Part shown: in pieces, positions 39,211-50,217 of the stretch | Position numbering within the stretch: position 1 is the first letter of the stretch | Layout: every line of letters begins with the position of its first letter | DNA from: Ichthyophis bannanicus | Taxonomy: Eukaryota > Chordata > Amphibia > Gymnophiona > Ichthyophiidae | Reading direction: 5' to 3' | Assembly: GCA_033557465.1 (NCBI GenBank) | Contig: CM066039.1 | Coordinates: 395,021,440-395,085,439 of the forward strand | Length of the DNA: 64,000 nt | Program-made: the position numbers and the translations under genes | Notes under the pieces: model-generated | Told to the model about the DNA's origin: nothing | Seen by the model: only the letters and a program-made list of their open reading frames with translations | Databases searched by the model: none

Positions 39211-40459
39211 ATACAAAGCCACTAAATAAACACCATACATCCTATCCAGACCTCCAATGCAAAGCCACTATTTAAACACCATACAGCCTAGGCAGACCTT
39301 CAATACAAAGCCATTAAATAAGCATTATACAGCCTATACAGACCTCCAATACAAAGCCACTAAATAAACACCATACAGCCTATCCAGACCTCCAATGCAA
39401 AGCCACTAAATAAACACCATACTACCTATCCAGACCTCCAATGCAAAGCCACTAAATAGACACCATACAGCCTATCCAGACCTCCAATGTAAAGCCACCA
39501 AATAAACACCATACATCCTATCCAAACCTTCAATACAAAGCCACTAAATAAACACCATACAGCCTATCCAGACCTCCAATGTAAAGCCACCAAATAAACA
39601 CCATACATCCTATCCAAACCTTCAATACAAAGCCACTAAATAAACACCATACATCCTAGCCAGACCTTCAATACAAAGCCATTAAATAAGCATTATACAG
39701 CCTATACAGACCTCCAATTCAAAGCCACTAAATAAACACCATACAGCCTATCCAGACCTCCAATACAAAGCCACTAAATAAACACTATACATCCTATCCA
39801 GACCTCCAATGCAAAGCCACTAAATAAACACCATACAGCCTATCCAGACCTCCAATATAAAGCCACTAAATAAACATTATACAGCCTATCCAGACCTTCA
39901 ATACAAAGCCACTAAATAAACACCATACAGCCTATCCAGACCTCCAATGCAAAGCCACCAAATAAACACTATACTGCCTATTCAGACCTTCAATACAGAG
40001 CCACTAAATAAACACCATACAGCCTATCGAGACCTCCAATGCAAAGCCACTAAATAAACACTATACACCCACTAAATAAACACCATACAGCCTATCCAGA
40101 CCTCCAATGCAAAGCCACCAAATAAACACTATACAGCCTATTCAGACCTTCAATACAAAGCCACTAAATAAACACCATACAGCCAATCCAGACCGCCAAT
40201 GCAAAGCCACTAAATAAACACTATACAGCCTATCCAGACCTCCAATACAAAGCCACTAAATAAACACCATACAGCCAATCCAGACCGCCAATGCAAAGCC
40301 ACTAAATAAACACCATACAGCCTATCCAGACCTCCAATGCAAAGCCACTAAATAAACACCATACAGCCTATCCAGACCTTCAATGCAAAGCCACTAAATA
40401 AACACTATACAGCCTTGACATAACGAAGTATCGGGGTCAAAAGCACGACCATCGATACT

Positions 40460-41077
40460 TTGACTTCTTGTCAGATTCTGACTCCACCATCTGATTCTGA
40501 CAGGGACTCTCAGAATTCCCATGACCTTCCAGACATTCCTTCAGACCTGTACCCTTCTCAAGAGAGGCGCAGATCCCCACCAAAGGACATGTCTTTCCAA
40601 GAATTCATCCAGGACATGGCAGCAGGGCTGCAGATCACCATGACCTCGGAGAAGGAACAAAGGGCAGAGGAACTTGAGATCCTCCAATACCCTCCTATGA
40701 CTAAAGAGGTGGCTACTTAACCGGTGCTTCGAATCTTACAGGATCTCAAGCTCTGCATGAGAGAGGCTCTTCTCATGGTTCCACTCATCAACAAAAGGCT
40801 TGATACCATAGACAGAGTTCCAGAGTGCCAAGGCTTTCAAAAGCCTCAACTCCCCCACCACTCAATGGTGGAATCGGCCATGTGCCAAATAAAGAGTTCA
40901 AAGAATCACTTTTCTATGCCTCCAGGTAGAGGACTTGAGGACTCGCACTGTCTTTGGGTGTCAATGTTTTCAGGCGTGCATGCAGACCTCAAAGATTACC
41001 TCCTACATTCTATACATGGGTATGTTCCTGAAGGATGTCACCAGGGATCTGGAGATGTTTGCCCCTATGCTTCCTAA
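40460..41077 (+). pseudogene. DIRS copy C gag, first two frames
   Basis: 40460-40720 encodes a polar N-terminal piece ending in DMSFQEFIQDMAAGLQITMT and EILQYPPMTKEVAT; a stop at 40718 separates it from 40724-41077 with CMREALLMVPLINKRLDTID, RVPECQGFQKPQLPHHSMVE and SAMCQIKSSKNHF. The second set aligns with copy B 31374-31793 and copy D 57950-58169. Both frames share the same phase apart from the stop. Confidence 0.72.
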
Positions 41078-41634
41078 TGATAAGAGGAGTGCATTCCAAG
41101 CACTTATCAGATAAGATCAAAATACCTCAAAATTCCTTACCAGGGCATCTTTTGATGCTTTTGGATCAACCAGCAGAGCTTCAGCAGTCTGCAATGGGGC
41201 TCAAAGGATGGCCTGCTTACAGGTATCAGATCTTGAGCAGTGGGTCCAGGACAAGTTGGCTAATATCCCATGTACTGGAGAGAACCTTTTGGGAAAGAGT
41301 TGGTGAGAAAAGGCCAGTGAGATTGAGACAGATGATCTCACCCTCAAATGCCTTTCCAGGAAGACGGCTGACCCCTCCAAAAGGAAGTCTCTTCCAAAGA
41401 AACCATTCTGCTCAGCAGCCCCAGACCGGCATCCAGAACAGGGAGCGGGCCGGAGACTCCCCCCCACTCCCTGCACCGAAAGCCAGCCAATCAGGACCAA
41501 CTTGCTGCACTTTAAAAAGACATGCAAAAGCCGCACCTGTGCCTGAGGGCCTCGCCAGAGGGCTCTTAGACATGGCCCTTGAGCGGGGAACTTGTGAGGG
41601 CATGTCAATCCATACGAACTGCTGGCTTGAATAA
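41035..41634 (+). pseudogene. DIRS copy C gag, third frame
   Basis: 199-codon frame. In the neighbouring phase 41010-41330 reads YVPEGCHQ.../KELSRDLEMFAP-like and SDLEQWVQDKLANIPCTGEN, the gag C-terminal blocks, so true gag sequence weaves between frames here. After 41400 the frame runs through Pro-rich, Cys-containing sequence that I cannot match elsewhere. Confidence 0.55.
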
Positions 41635-41917
41635 ACATCTGCCGGAGAACACTGAACAAGATACAGCTGTGCAGCCAACGAACATCCACAACTCAGAAGC
41701 CGACTGAAAAGTGCACCACTATACACAAGTACCTCACATCCCATAAACAGATTGAACCCAAAGTCTTACAAAATACAAACTTAAAGACCCACCGTGGAAC
41801 AAAACACATTGCTTATACTTTTTCTACTATTCCTGCTCCTCAAGAGCAGGTACACAAATGCTGGTGAAGCCCACCTACCCTCTCCTGCATATCCAATACC
41901 AATAATACAATCTACAA

Positions 41918-42107
41918 GAACATAAGAACGTAAGATATGCCATACTGGGTCAGACCAAGGTCCATCAAGTCCAGTATCCTGTTTCCAACAGTGGCCCATC
42001 TAGGTCATACGTACCTAGCAGTTTCCCCAAAAGACACAGGTTCCACAATGCTTGTACTGGGTCAAGCACTGATATCCTGGGTCCCTTCTTAATAATGATT
42101 TATGGAC
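41918..42107 (-). mobile_element. CR1 3' end, antisense
   Basis: Complement of the CR1 3' UTR: AGAACATAAGAACGTAAGAT, ATGCCATACTGGGTCAGACC, GTTTCCAACAGTGGCCCATC and AAAAGACACAGGTTCCACAA, matching 3' ends at 4180-4303 and 56945-57103. Truncated right after the ORF2 stop. Confidence 0.9.
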
Positions 42108-42660
42108 TGGAAGCAATTATGAAGATAAGCAGACAGCCCTTTCAGAGGAGATTGACACTTGAATGATTGATTGTTTATTCAGGGGCTTGCTTAGACTCGA
42201 GAACTTGGAAAGACACAATGGGCCACTAAACCCCTACGAAACAAAACTTGGACTGTTGTTTTGCTCAGGGGAGACCTCCTGAGAGGACCCCTGGAAATTA
42301 TCTGAGACTGGGATGAACCACTCGCACCCCCATGAAACTGTACAATAACCAAAATGGAACTTGTAAACTAAGTAAAGTTGGGGAATGAGATAAATAAGGA
42401 AGGAGAACACTGAGACTAAGAAGAGGGTGGGAGAATAAAAGGAACATGAGCTGGAGAGCTGGAGGTGCAAGAGGTTTGGAGTGGCGGGGGGAGGGGAGCC
42501 CTACACTCATATTGTGGCCTTAATGATAGAGGAAAGGAGGAGGAAGGGATGGGTTAGGGAAAGGGATGGAATCGGGAAGTGGGAAGAACTACGGGAAGAA
42601 AGGTAGGGGGATGGGAGGGAATGAGAGGCCAGAAAAGAAGTATAATGCTCGACCAATGAT
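42108..42660. other. no feature recognised; purine-rich
   Basis: About 550 bp, purine-rich on the plus strand from 42380 to 42650 (GGGAGGG/GAAGG words). No coding domain or clear period. Confidence 0.5.
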
Positions 42661-42675
42661 AATAATTAGACTGGA

Positions 42676-43068
42676 GTGAGAAGGACTAGGGGAGGGAAGC
42701 GAGATTCCCAATGGAGAAGGGTGAATAGTGGTGTACCCCGGGGATCATTGCTGGGTCCGCTGCTTTTTAACATATTCGAAAATGACCTGGAAAGTGGAAT
42801 AACGAGTGAGTTTATCAGATTTGCAGATGACACAAAATTATTCAAAGTTGATAAAACCCATGAGGATTGCGAAAAATTGCAAGAGGACCTTGATAAATTG
42901 GAAGACTGGGCATCCAAATGGCAGATGAAATTTAATTTGGACAATGGCAAACTTATGCATCTAGGAAAGAACAACCCAAACTATAGTTACACGATACAAG
43001 GTTCCACATTAGAATCCACCACCCAGGAAAAAGATTTAGGCGTCATCGTGGATAACATGTTGAAATAG
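42676..43068 (+). pseudogene. CR1 ORF2 RT C-terminal part (130 codons)
   Basis: Carries VPRGSLLGPLLFNIFENDLE, the catalytic box IRFADDTKLFKV with both Asp intact, [20 protein letters not shown] and the [16 protein letters not shown] end. It stops at 43068 because of a small deletion; the rest of the protein lies in another frame from 43070. Confidence 0.85.
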
Positions 43069-43762
43069 AATGCTAGGTATCATAAGGAAAGAAATGGAGA
43101 ATAAAAAAAAGGATATTATAACGCTGCTGTATCGTTCCATGGTGCGACCGCACTTTGAATATTGTGTGCAGTTCTGGTCACCGTATCTTAAAAAGGATAC
43201 AGCATTATTAGAAAAGGTACAGAGAAGAGCCACCAAAATGGTAAAGGGGATGGAAGGATACCCCTATGAAGAGAGGTCAAAAAGGTCAGGGCTCTTCAAC
43301 CTGGAAAAGAGACGGCTGAGGGGAGATAGGATAGAGGTTTATAAATTAATGAATAGAGTGGAACGGGTAAATGTAGATCAATTGTTTATGCCATCAAAAT
43401 ATAGAAAACCTAGGGGACATGCAATGAAGCTACAGGGTAACCAATTTAATACTAGTAAGAGACAATATTTTTGCACTCAACGTGTCATCAAACTCTGTAA
43501 TTCGTTACCGGAGGATGTAATAAAAGCTGTTAGTGTAGCCGGGTTTAAAAATGCTTTGGATAAGTTCCTGGAGGAAAGGTCCACAAACCATTATTAAAGG
43601 GGACCCGGGATATCTACTGTATGCCATAATACGAGCATTGTGGAACCTATGTCTTTTGGGGAAACTGCTAGGTACTTGTGACCTAGATTGGCCACTGTTG
43701 GAAACAGGATATTGGGCTTGATGGACCTTGGTCTGACCAAATATGGCATATCTTATGTTCTT
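42690..43762 (+). mobile_element. CR1-type LINE, 5'-truncated
   Basis: Starts in the RT (QWRRVNSGVPRGSLLGPLLF) and ends at the family 3' terminus CATATCTTATGTTCTTG. About 1.07 kb. Contains a deletion at about 43065 relative to 56365-56410, where the [12 protein letters not shown] segment is missing. It is followed directly by an inverted partial copy at 43763. Confidence 0.9.
43070..43597 (+). pseudogene. CR1 ORF2 C-terminal domain (175 codons)
   Basis: Frame homologous to 3550-4137: [56 protein letters not shown] and KFLEERSTNHY at the natural end. Open but detached from its RT. Confidence 0.85.
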
Positions 43763-44045
43763 GTTTCCTCCAGGAACTGGTCCAAACCATTTTTAAACCC
43801 AGCTACATTAACAGCCTTTACTACATCCTCCAGTAACAAATTCCAGAGTTTGATTACACGTTGAGTTAAAAAATATTTTCTTTTATTAGTCTTAAATAGT
43901 TTACCCTGTAGCTTCATTGCATGTCCCCTAGTCTTTCTATATTCTGATAATGTAAACAATCTATCTACGCTTGCCCGTTCCACTCCGTTCATTAATTTAT
44001 AGATGTCTATCATATCTCCCCTCAGCCGTCTCTTTTCCACCCTAC
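43763..44045 (-). pseudogene. CR1 ORF2 C-terminal fragment, antisense (95 codons)
   Basis: Complement open from [20 protein letters not shown] to FLEE, homologous to 43300-43590 of the adjacent plus copy (by eye nearly nine in ten bases the same). It lacks the 3' UTR, so it starts abruptly at the end of the coding part. Together the two copies form an inverted repeat with a spacer of about 170 bp. Confidence 0.85.
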
Positions 44046-44059
44046 AAGATAAACATCAA

Positions 44060-44412
44060 TTTAAACATGAGTCACATTAATAAACCCTGAAGATTACTCC
44101 ACATAACCCCACATACCCACAAGGAAACAAATAACATTAAGAAACTACACTATACCTCCCTCAACTGTGCTTTAGTCAACGCTCAAACAATTCATAACAA
44201 ATTTAACACCATATTGGATTACAAACAGAACCAGAACATAGACATCATGTGCATCATGGAAACATGGCTCACTGACAGAGATAATGTCATTGTAAATCAA
44301 ATCACCTCACAACAATATACAATATACAACTCCACAAGACCCTCACGAAGAGGTGGAGATATGTTAATCCTTATAAAGTCACATCTCAAATTTATCACTA
44401 CCACTATATAGG
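44060..44412 (+). pseudogene. L2-like ORF2 endonuclease N-terminus
   Basis: LNCALVNAQTIHNKFNTILD-like start near 44170, then IDIMCIMETWLTDRDNVIVN (the ETW box with catalytic Glu) and SRRGGDMLILIKSHLKF. This is the AP-endonuclease beginning of an L2-type ORF2. Terminated at 44410 by a stop and then unrelated sequence. Confidence 0.7.
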
Positions 44413-44486
44413 CGTCGTCCTTTCAGCCTATTCTGATAATGAATGATCCCCAGCCGCTTGATGGCGTCTGATGGCGTTTTGACACA

Positions 44487-44640
44487 GTTGCTTGTGAATT
44501 TGGTGGTGAAAGCAATTGATACAGGGATTTTTCCCAAAACGTGCACGTTGTGTGAAGGGATTAGTTGCTTGTGAATTTGGTGGTGAAAGCACTTGATACA
44601 GGGATTTTTCCCGAAATGTGCACGTTGTGTGAAGGGACTG
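44487..44640 (+). repeat. 77-bp direct tandem duplication with hammerhead-like word
   Basis: Two adjacent copies (44487-44563, 44564-44640) differing at a few positions; each contains TTGATACAGGGATTTTTCCC followed by (G/A)AAA(A/T)(C/T)GTGCACGTTGTGTG. The GGGA-TTTT-TCCC stem, GAAA and short hairpin recall the stem II / GAAA / stem III layout of hammerhead ribozymes found in tandem in Penelope-like elements, but the CUGANGA box is damaged in both copies. Confidence 0.7.
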
Positions 44641-45423
44641 ATTTCAATGGCAACGATGAGAACAAATTTTCACTTCAACTACAATAGATAAGTGTCGTAT
44701 TTACTTTAAACACTAAGTTGGTGAACCGTTTTATGAGTAATAGAAGTTTACCGTCTGGTGTGGGTGGATTTTTATTCCATTCCTCCCTCGGTATGCTCCG
44801 ACAAAAAATGTTAAGAATTTGGGGACTTGCAACAGTGAATTCATTTTTTTCTAACACTAGATAGAGCACTCAGGAAAGGCAATGAACAGGTGAGCGAAGG
44901 AGGGAGAGCTGGGAGCCGCTGTACCTGCCATATCTGTGGGCATCCCATGTGGCTGCCAGTACTGATGACAAACATGATGGGGGCCGGTGTACCACAGCAC
45001 AGGGTGTTGGCAATGTAAAGTACTGGAAAGACAGTTGGTGGCAGATGATGGGAATATGTGTCCCCAAGTGGGGGCGGAGGTGGCAGGATAGCTACAATGA
45101 TGGGTGGACAGAGGAGTGGTGTTGCCATGCAGATCAGGCACAGGAGAGGCAAGCATGAAGAGGCACAATGCAGGAAAGGGTAGCAGTGCAGGACATGGGG
45201 TGGCAGCCTGCACAGGTAGACAGGACTCTACACAGCTGACAGACGCAGATAGATGGACAGAAAGATGGTTGGCAACTGTGATGAGGGTAATATGTGCTGG
45301 CAGCACATATCAGCAGAGATATGACTGTTACAGGGATGACAGGTAACGGTGTAGGAAAGGCATAAAAGAAGGAGAACATAGTATGGGCAGGTCAGCAGAA
45401 CACAGGAAAGGAAAAGGAACAGA

Positions 45424-45500
45424 ACATGTGGGAATCAAACTGGCAACCTACGGACTGCCAACGGGTGTCTGTGACCACTATGCCAAAGAACCTCCACAAG
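45424..45500 (-). mobile_element. tRNA-like SINE head, antisense
   Basis: The complement reads GGCATAGTGGTCACAGACAC (A-box-like), then GGTTGCCAGTTTGATTCCCA (B-box-like) about 30 nt on, the spacing of a tRNA promoter. The acceptor stem does not close, so this is a SINE head rather than a tRNA gene. Confidence 0.5.
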
Positions 45501-45839
45501 CACAATGCAAACAAGTTTCCACAAAAGGCACACACTGGATCCCAGCAGACATCATGTCCCTCACCCTGATGCACCGTCTGCCTCGGATAAACCCACTGGG
45601 TCTGTGTGCCAGGCCCCCCTGCAAACACACATCCAGTCCATGCTGAGAGCCCACCTACCCGCTGCTGCCTGTGGACTCTAACTATCCTGACCCCCCTCTG
45701 CCGTTGCCTCCCCTACCCCTGCTCCCACATTCCTTCACTTATCCCAACTAGAATGTAAGCTGTGGTGAGTAGGGTGTCTGCTCGACATGTCTGTGCAGCA
45801 CTGTGTACAAGGGGCAGTGACAGACATAAGTACTGAGTT

Positions 45840-46050
45840 ATCTCTGTAAGTAACCAGTTGTCTATCCCGCCTTACCCATCAAATGAAGCAGTGGCCAATG
45901 GAGAGCCACGTGGAGTGCCCAAGGCCACAAGGAATGGCAAAAAGACTAGAAACCCCAGTCCCAATGTTGCTGTCCACAGGTGGGTTGTGAACGGCCCCCT
46001 GGTCTGAGGTACCATGTCCTAACCAAGAGGCCATGTCTCTCACTGTGCAA
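45840..46050 (-). mobile_element. tRNA-derived SINE, diverged, antisense
   Basis: Follows the order of the antisense SINE at 24158-24440: tail stem TCTATCCCGCCTTACC, GTGCCCAAGGCCACAAGGAA, ACTAGAAACCCCAGTCCCAA, TGTTGCTGTCC, a damaged B box (GGGTTGTGAACGG) and TCCTAACCAAGAGGCCATGT. Diverged but recognisable throughout. Confidence 0.7.
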
Positions 46051-46188
46051 GTGCAGTAGGTGTGGTAGTAATTAAAGTAGTGAAATTAAACTTTGTGCTG
46101 TAAATAGACCCATACACGGTACACAGTAGCAATACCTGTATACTGACCCACAACCCCGCACACGGATGGTTTACCCCAAGGATCTGGC

Positions 46189-46557
46189 ATGGATACCCCC
46201 TACCCCCTCCATACACAGTCCCCCAGTGTGGCCATCAGCACCCAGGGCTGGCTGTACCAGCAAAATACTGATGGCTCACAGAGCCACCTACGCACACTTG
46301 AACCCTCCCCAGCTAACCAAACCCTGATCCATGCCTGTCATGATGACATCGCTGCCTGGATGTCTCTCCATGGCCTGAAAGTGAACATGGCCATGACCGT
46401 ACCTCCCATCCATCATCGTAACACCTCCATGCCCCCCCCCCATTGTTGTCGATGTCTGTGGATAACTCTGTACCCCCCCCCAGTGTCCCCAGGCCACAAT
46501 CTGGGCCCATCCCTGACCCTTCACCCCATCCATGACACACAGCCATCTGATAGCTAA
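46189..46557 (+). pseudogene. L2-like RT scrap (122 codons)
   Basis: Contains PANQTLIHACHDDIAAWMSL and HGLKVNMAMT, which fit the region just after YADD in L2 RTs (LxxCLxDIxxWMxxNxLKLN), and PGHNLGPSLTLHPI in place of RNLGVTLD. The YADD box itself is not recognisable. Lies inside the CATG-rich domain. Confidence 0.5.
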
Positions 46558-47925
46558 CACCTGTGCCCCTTCCCCAACAACAGCAGTGATACCCGCCCCA
46601 TCCACCCTGAACACACCACCAATATAGCCATGCACTGCCCAATCACATCACATCAGTATCTCAGTAGTCTGCCTCCTGCATCCAACCATGCGCCAGGCCA
46701 GTCATGACAACACCACCCCCCTTGTCCGGTCACGTCAAAGCCTCCCTAACCTTTACCATACCCATGTCAAACCACCCTTGCTGAGGTCAAGATGCAGAGA
46801 CTCTGTGGCTACCCGCCACCCCTCATCTCCCATCTCCCCATACAAAAACTCCTGAAAACATTGGGCCCAAGCAGACACCCACCACCTGTGCAGTACACCC
46901 CTACTGGCAGCCCCACACTCTGCCCCTTTCTCTGTGATGCCACATATGCCGTGAGCAAACCTGCGCTGTCCTACAGCAGGCACCGTCTCCAACCCCCCAC
47001 AGATCGAGGATGAAACCACACGTCCTCGCTGCAGCCATAGAAGCATGATCCCCCTGACACACCCCCACTGTCCCTAGTGGTATCCCTCCCACCCCATCTG
47101 TGTTCGTGCTGACTAGATAGTAATCACTGATGCGCAGCACATGTCATGCACCTGTCTGCACTGTGCCGCATTCGCCATGTAGCACTATGCAAATGCTCAG
47201 TAGTGGTAGAAGTACATGTCTGCACCATCACGGCCACAGCACCAGAACACACAGCTGACGGGTGGCATGTATCAGGCAGACACACCAGGCTGACAACACA
47301 CACAACAAGGCAAGAAGGTCTGAAGGGAAGATACAGAGATGTAATGTGATGCAGCCACACAGTGAGGTGCATACGCAGTGAACAGGCAAATGCACAAACA
47401 TGCCAATGATGTCATGTCCCAATGGCCCAGCAACACCCATCAGATGTGTAGACCTGATGTGTGGGTGTCAGTGGGTCATACAGCAGTGTAGATGCCCCTA
47501 GAACAGCATATGATGTGCTGAGAAAGGACAGACGTCAGGTAGTCGTGTAAAATTACACCTTTAATGCACACATGGCATCAATAACAGTGACACAATGCAA
47601 CATGAGGACACGGTATCAGGACGAGAGTCACATGTGGGCAAACAGCAAAGAAGATGGGATCCCACTAGCATACAGAGGTGGCACTATGTGGAAGTCACAC
47701 CGCAATGGGTGCCGTGGAAACAGGAACAGTCACAATATGGCAATGTACAGGGACTGCACAAATGGAGCCTGGAAATGTCACACCCGCTGCCACAGTGCAA
47801 AGGTAGTGGCGCAATGTGAGTGGAGCAATGTCATGTCAGAAAGAGGACTGCGCACACATGCAAACATTAGTCAGCAAATCAAAGTACATTGCCACATCTG
47901 ACCAGTAAACACGCACAATAACATT

Positions 47926-48000
47926 TATTTATTTATTTAACAAGTTTTCTATACCGCCTTTTCCTTCAATCAAACATGTACGTAGAGCTACAAAGAGACG
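47926..48000 (-). mobile_element. L2/SINE 3' tail, antisense
   Basis: ATTTATTTATTTATTTAACA then CTATACCGCCTTTTCCTTCA: complement of the shared 3' stem and (TAAA)n tail. Only the tail is recognisable. Confidence 0.65.
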
Positions 48001-50217
48001 CCCACAATGGTGCACGTACCCACACAAACCCCACCACGTCACATGCACCAGTGTAAGAGATGAGTCTGGCACATGTGCATGCACCGTGTATGTTTAAACA
48101 CCACAGAGTGCTGCCCCATATCCACTGTAACACCCCCTGTGATGGTCAAACAGCAATCAGAGATGGTAGCATGCATCACAGTGTTCTGTAGGAAAATAGT
48201 GTGTCATGTACAAGTGGATGTTAGCCACACAGATAAGCAGGACCTACAGAATGTATCTCCTGTGCCACATACATGGCTGCATGTACCTGTGTAGCCAAAT
48301 ATTGGTGCAATGTTTGCAATGCGAACCCCACACTTTGCCCACACACAGCTACCCAATGTCAGATGGATGTACAACATAGAGCGCGCATGTGAGTTCGTTC
48401 TGTAGATGTACAGACAAGTGTCCACAGTGCAAATGCCACCTGTGACCCTACAAGTCCGCCTATGACCATGCCAGATAACATGGCCATGCAAAGTCATAAG
48501 TGACTTCTCAATGTTCCACAACAATGCAAAGGTGATGTTTCTCTGCTGCGATCAACACAACACCCAGACAGAGCACGGCAGCGACGGTGTGTCGTTCCGC
48601 CCGGTGATGTCCAAAGTAGTTGGCCAACAATGATGTCCAACATAGGCATGTGTCCAACTCGCATAGGTCCATCTCCCACTGGCACCATCACCCAGGGACC
48701 GTTGCATGGAGGTGTCCTGTCCAACCACATCTGGGCGATGGTGACTCCAGATGCAGCGTAGTATATGTGCCGTGTGTGTTGGCTGCGCCATGTGTTAAAA
48801 GGAGTAGATAAAAGGTAAAGGTATACCACACCCACCATCATGTCACAATGCAGACAGTGACAGCACATTATGTGCATAATGAATGCCCAGGTACTAAAAT
48901 ATGACACGGCCACAACACACAGCACAGTGCATGTTGACCACAGCAGGAGATGGCACTGCAGACCAGGTTACCATCTTGACATGGTCATGTCAATGCCCAT
49001 GTCACACAGGCATCCCAGAGGTCCACAGCATGTCCAGCAGTGGTGGTGCACAGAGATCCCACAGAAAGGCACGATGATACAAACAGCCCAAATGAAACAT
49101 CTACACATGGATGTTAGTCACAGAAGATCTAAGGTGCAACCTACCGTAATTGTACATCAGGTGTCTGATGGGGACTGTCAGAGCCAGGCAAAGGGCACAG
49201 TAGAGGCTACGGATGCCAATGAACTGCGTCCATCACCATGTCATCATGGTCAGCCATCAGTGGTGCAGGTCCAAGGAATGGTGAGTTGCATGTAACCCAA
49301 ACGTTGATGTGTAGTGTCCTGTCAACAAACATGAGACACGTCAGGGAACAATATATGACACATGCGCATAATGTACAGAAGGGTAAAAGCAGAAGGTCAC
49401 AGAGACGGGAGAACACCACCGCACAGGTGGCCAGACACATCCCTGCACCAGACAATGGCAGGGGGAAGCAGAAGGCACTGTCACCTAGACACGCCCCAAA
49501 GACACAGAGACATACACCGTGAGACAAGGTGCATATGGCAGGTCTGTGCACAATCAGGGACCAGTGGAGACAAGCATCACAGTCCATGCAAGGATACACT
49601 GATGTTGTGTAATGCCACAATGGCAGGGAAGGCTGTATGTGCTATCCACCAACCCAACACCCTGTGCCTGGAGACACACACAGCCCGATAACATGTGCCC
49701 TAGGTACAGTGTGTAAACATTCGAAATGTGCACAGGCCAATGGCTATATGCATGTCAACTGGAACATATGGGGGATGGAGCCGCGGGCCAAACACGTGTT
49801 CAACAACAGACGTGCAGTGGAGAGGGAAACACAGATATGTGTAATGCTGTACTACCACCACAGAACACTTACCTGTATGTCCACCCCAGTCACCTGCAGG
49901 TTGTAATGACGTACACACAGTTCCCACATGCACCACAGCACTGGGCAGGATCGCCAACCTATCCTGGGGAGTCAAAAACACAAGTGACATATATATATAT
50001 ATGTCATGGTAGTGCCATGAAACACACAGATCACCACAAACATGGAGACACATCCCACATATGCAGAACTTGCCAGTGGATGGCAAAAGTTCTTCCAATG
50101 AACAGACGGTAGTTGTGAGTGAGAATATCTCCTGACGTCTAAAAATAGGAAAGCGCCTATTAATCCTCCTATAGATGATCAAGTTGAACCGTGAATACCA
50201 AATTCAAGAAAGGCACG

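Larger units (their letters stand above)
36236..40415 (+). repeat. 46-bp satellite array (about 90 copies)
   Basis: About 4.18 kb of head-to-tail 46-bp units built from CAGCCTATCCAGACC, TCAATGCAAAGCC and ACTAAATAAACACCATA, with variants (TTCAATG, CCCAATG, AATACAAAG, CACACAG, TACATCC). Units differ by substitutions and 1-2 bp indels. Structure: a 92-bp dimer block at 36281-36741, then a 1.28-kb segment repeated twice, then less ordered units. The left flank (36228-36260) and first unit resemble the 3' end of the CR1 family at 26345-26410. The plus-strand 82-codon ORF inside is a by-product. Confidence 0.97.
40420..41700 (+). mobile_element. DIRS-type retrotransposon copy C, gag fragment
   Basis: Plus-strand piece of the DIRS gag-like gene immediately after the satellite; RT, RNase H and recombinase are absent. 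Three consecutive frames (40460-40720, 40724-41077, 41035-41634) carry the blocks in the same order as copies B and D. The last 250 bp (from about 41430) diverge from the other copies. Confidence 0.78.
44860..49980. other. 5-kb TG/CA- and CATG-rich decayed domain
   Basis: Composition changes abruptly at about 44860: CATG, ACAC, TGTG and GCATGC words are very frequent up to about 49980 (for example, at least seven CATG in 48040-48300). Frames are many but short, and none shows a domain. Small recognisable items are a tRNA-like SINE head (45424), SINE and L2 scraps (45840, 46189, 47926). The pattern would fit long-term loss of CpG from a once CpG-rich sequence, or a diverged simple-repeat expansion. 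No host gene is supported. Confidence 0.55.

Noticed and set aside
36236..40415. Regularly spaced repeat resembling a CRISPR array
   Set aside because: Units are head-to-tail 46-mers with no unique spacers, no leader and no cas genes, in a vertebrate transposon context; it is a satellite.
45424..45500. Functional tRNA gene
   Set aside because: A- and B-box-like words are present but the acceptor and anticodon stems do not close, and a similar head is found on SINEs.
49207..49620. 137-codon Cys-rich, hydrophobic minus-strand ORF resembling a membrane protein
   Set aside because: Cys, Cys-Leu and His residues follow from the TGT/CAT-rich composition; overlapping frames on both strands are equally open, so this is probably chance.
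49990..50003. AT dinucleotide run as a regulatory or fragile site
   Set aside because: Only about seven ATs; too short to mean anything beyond a microsatellite.
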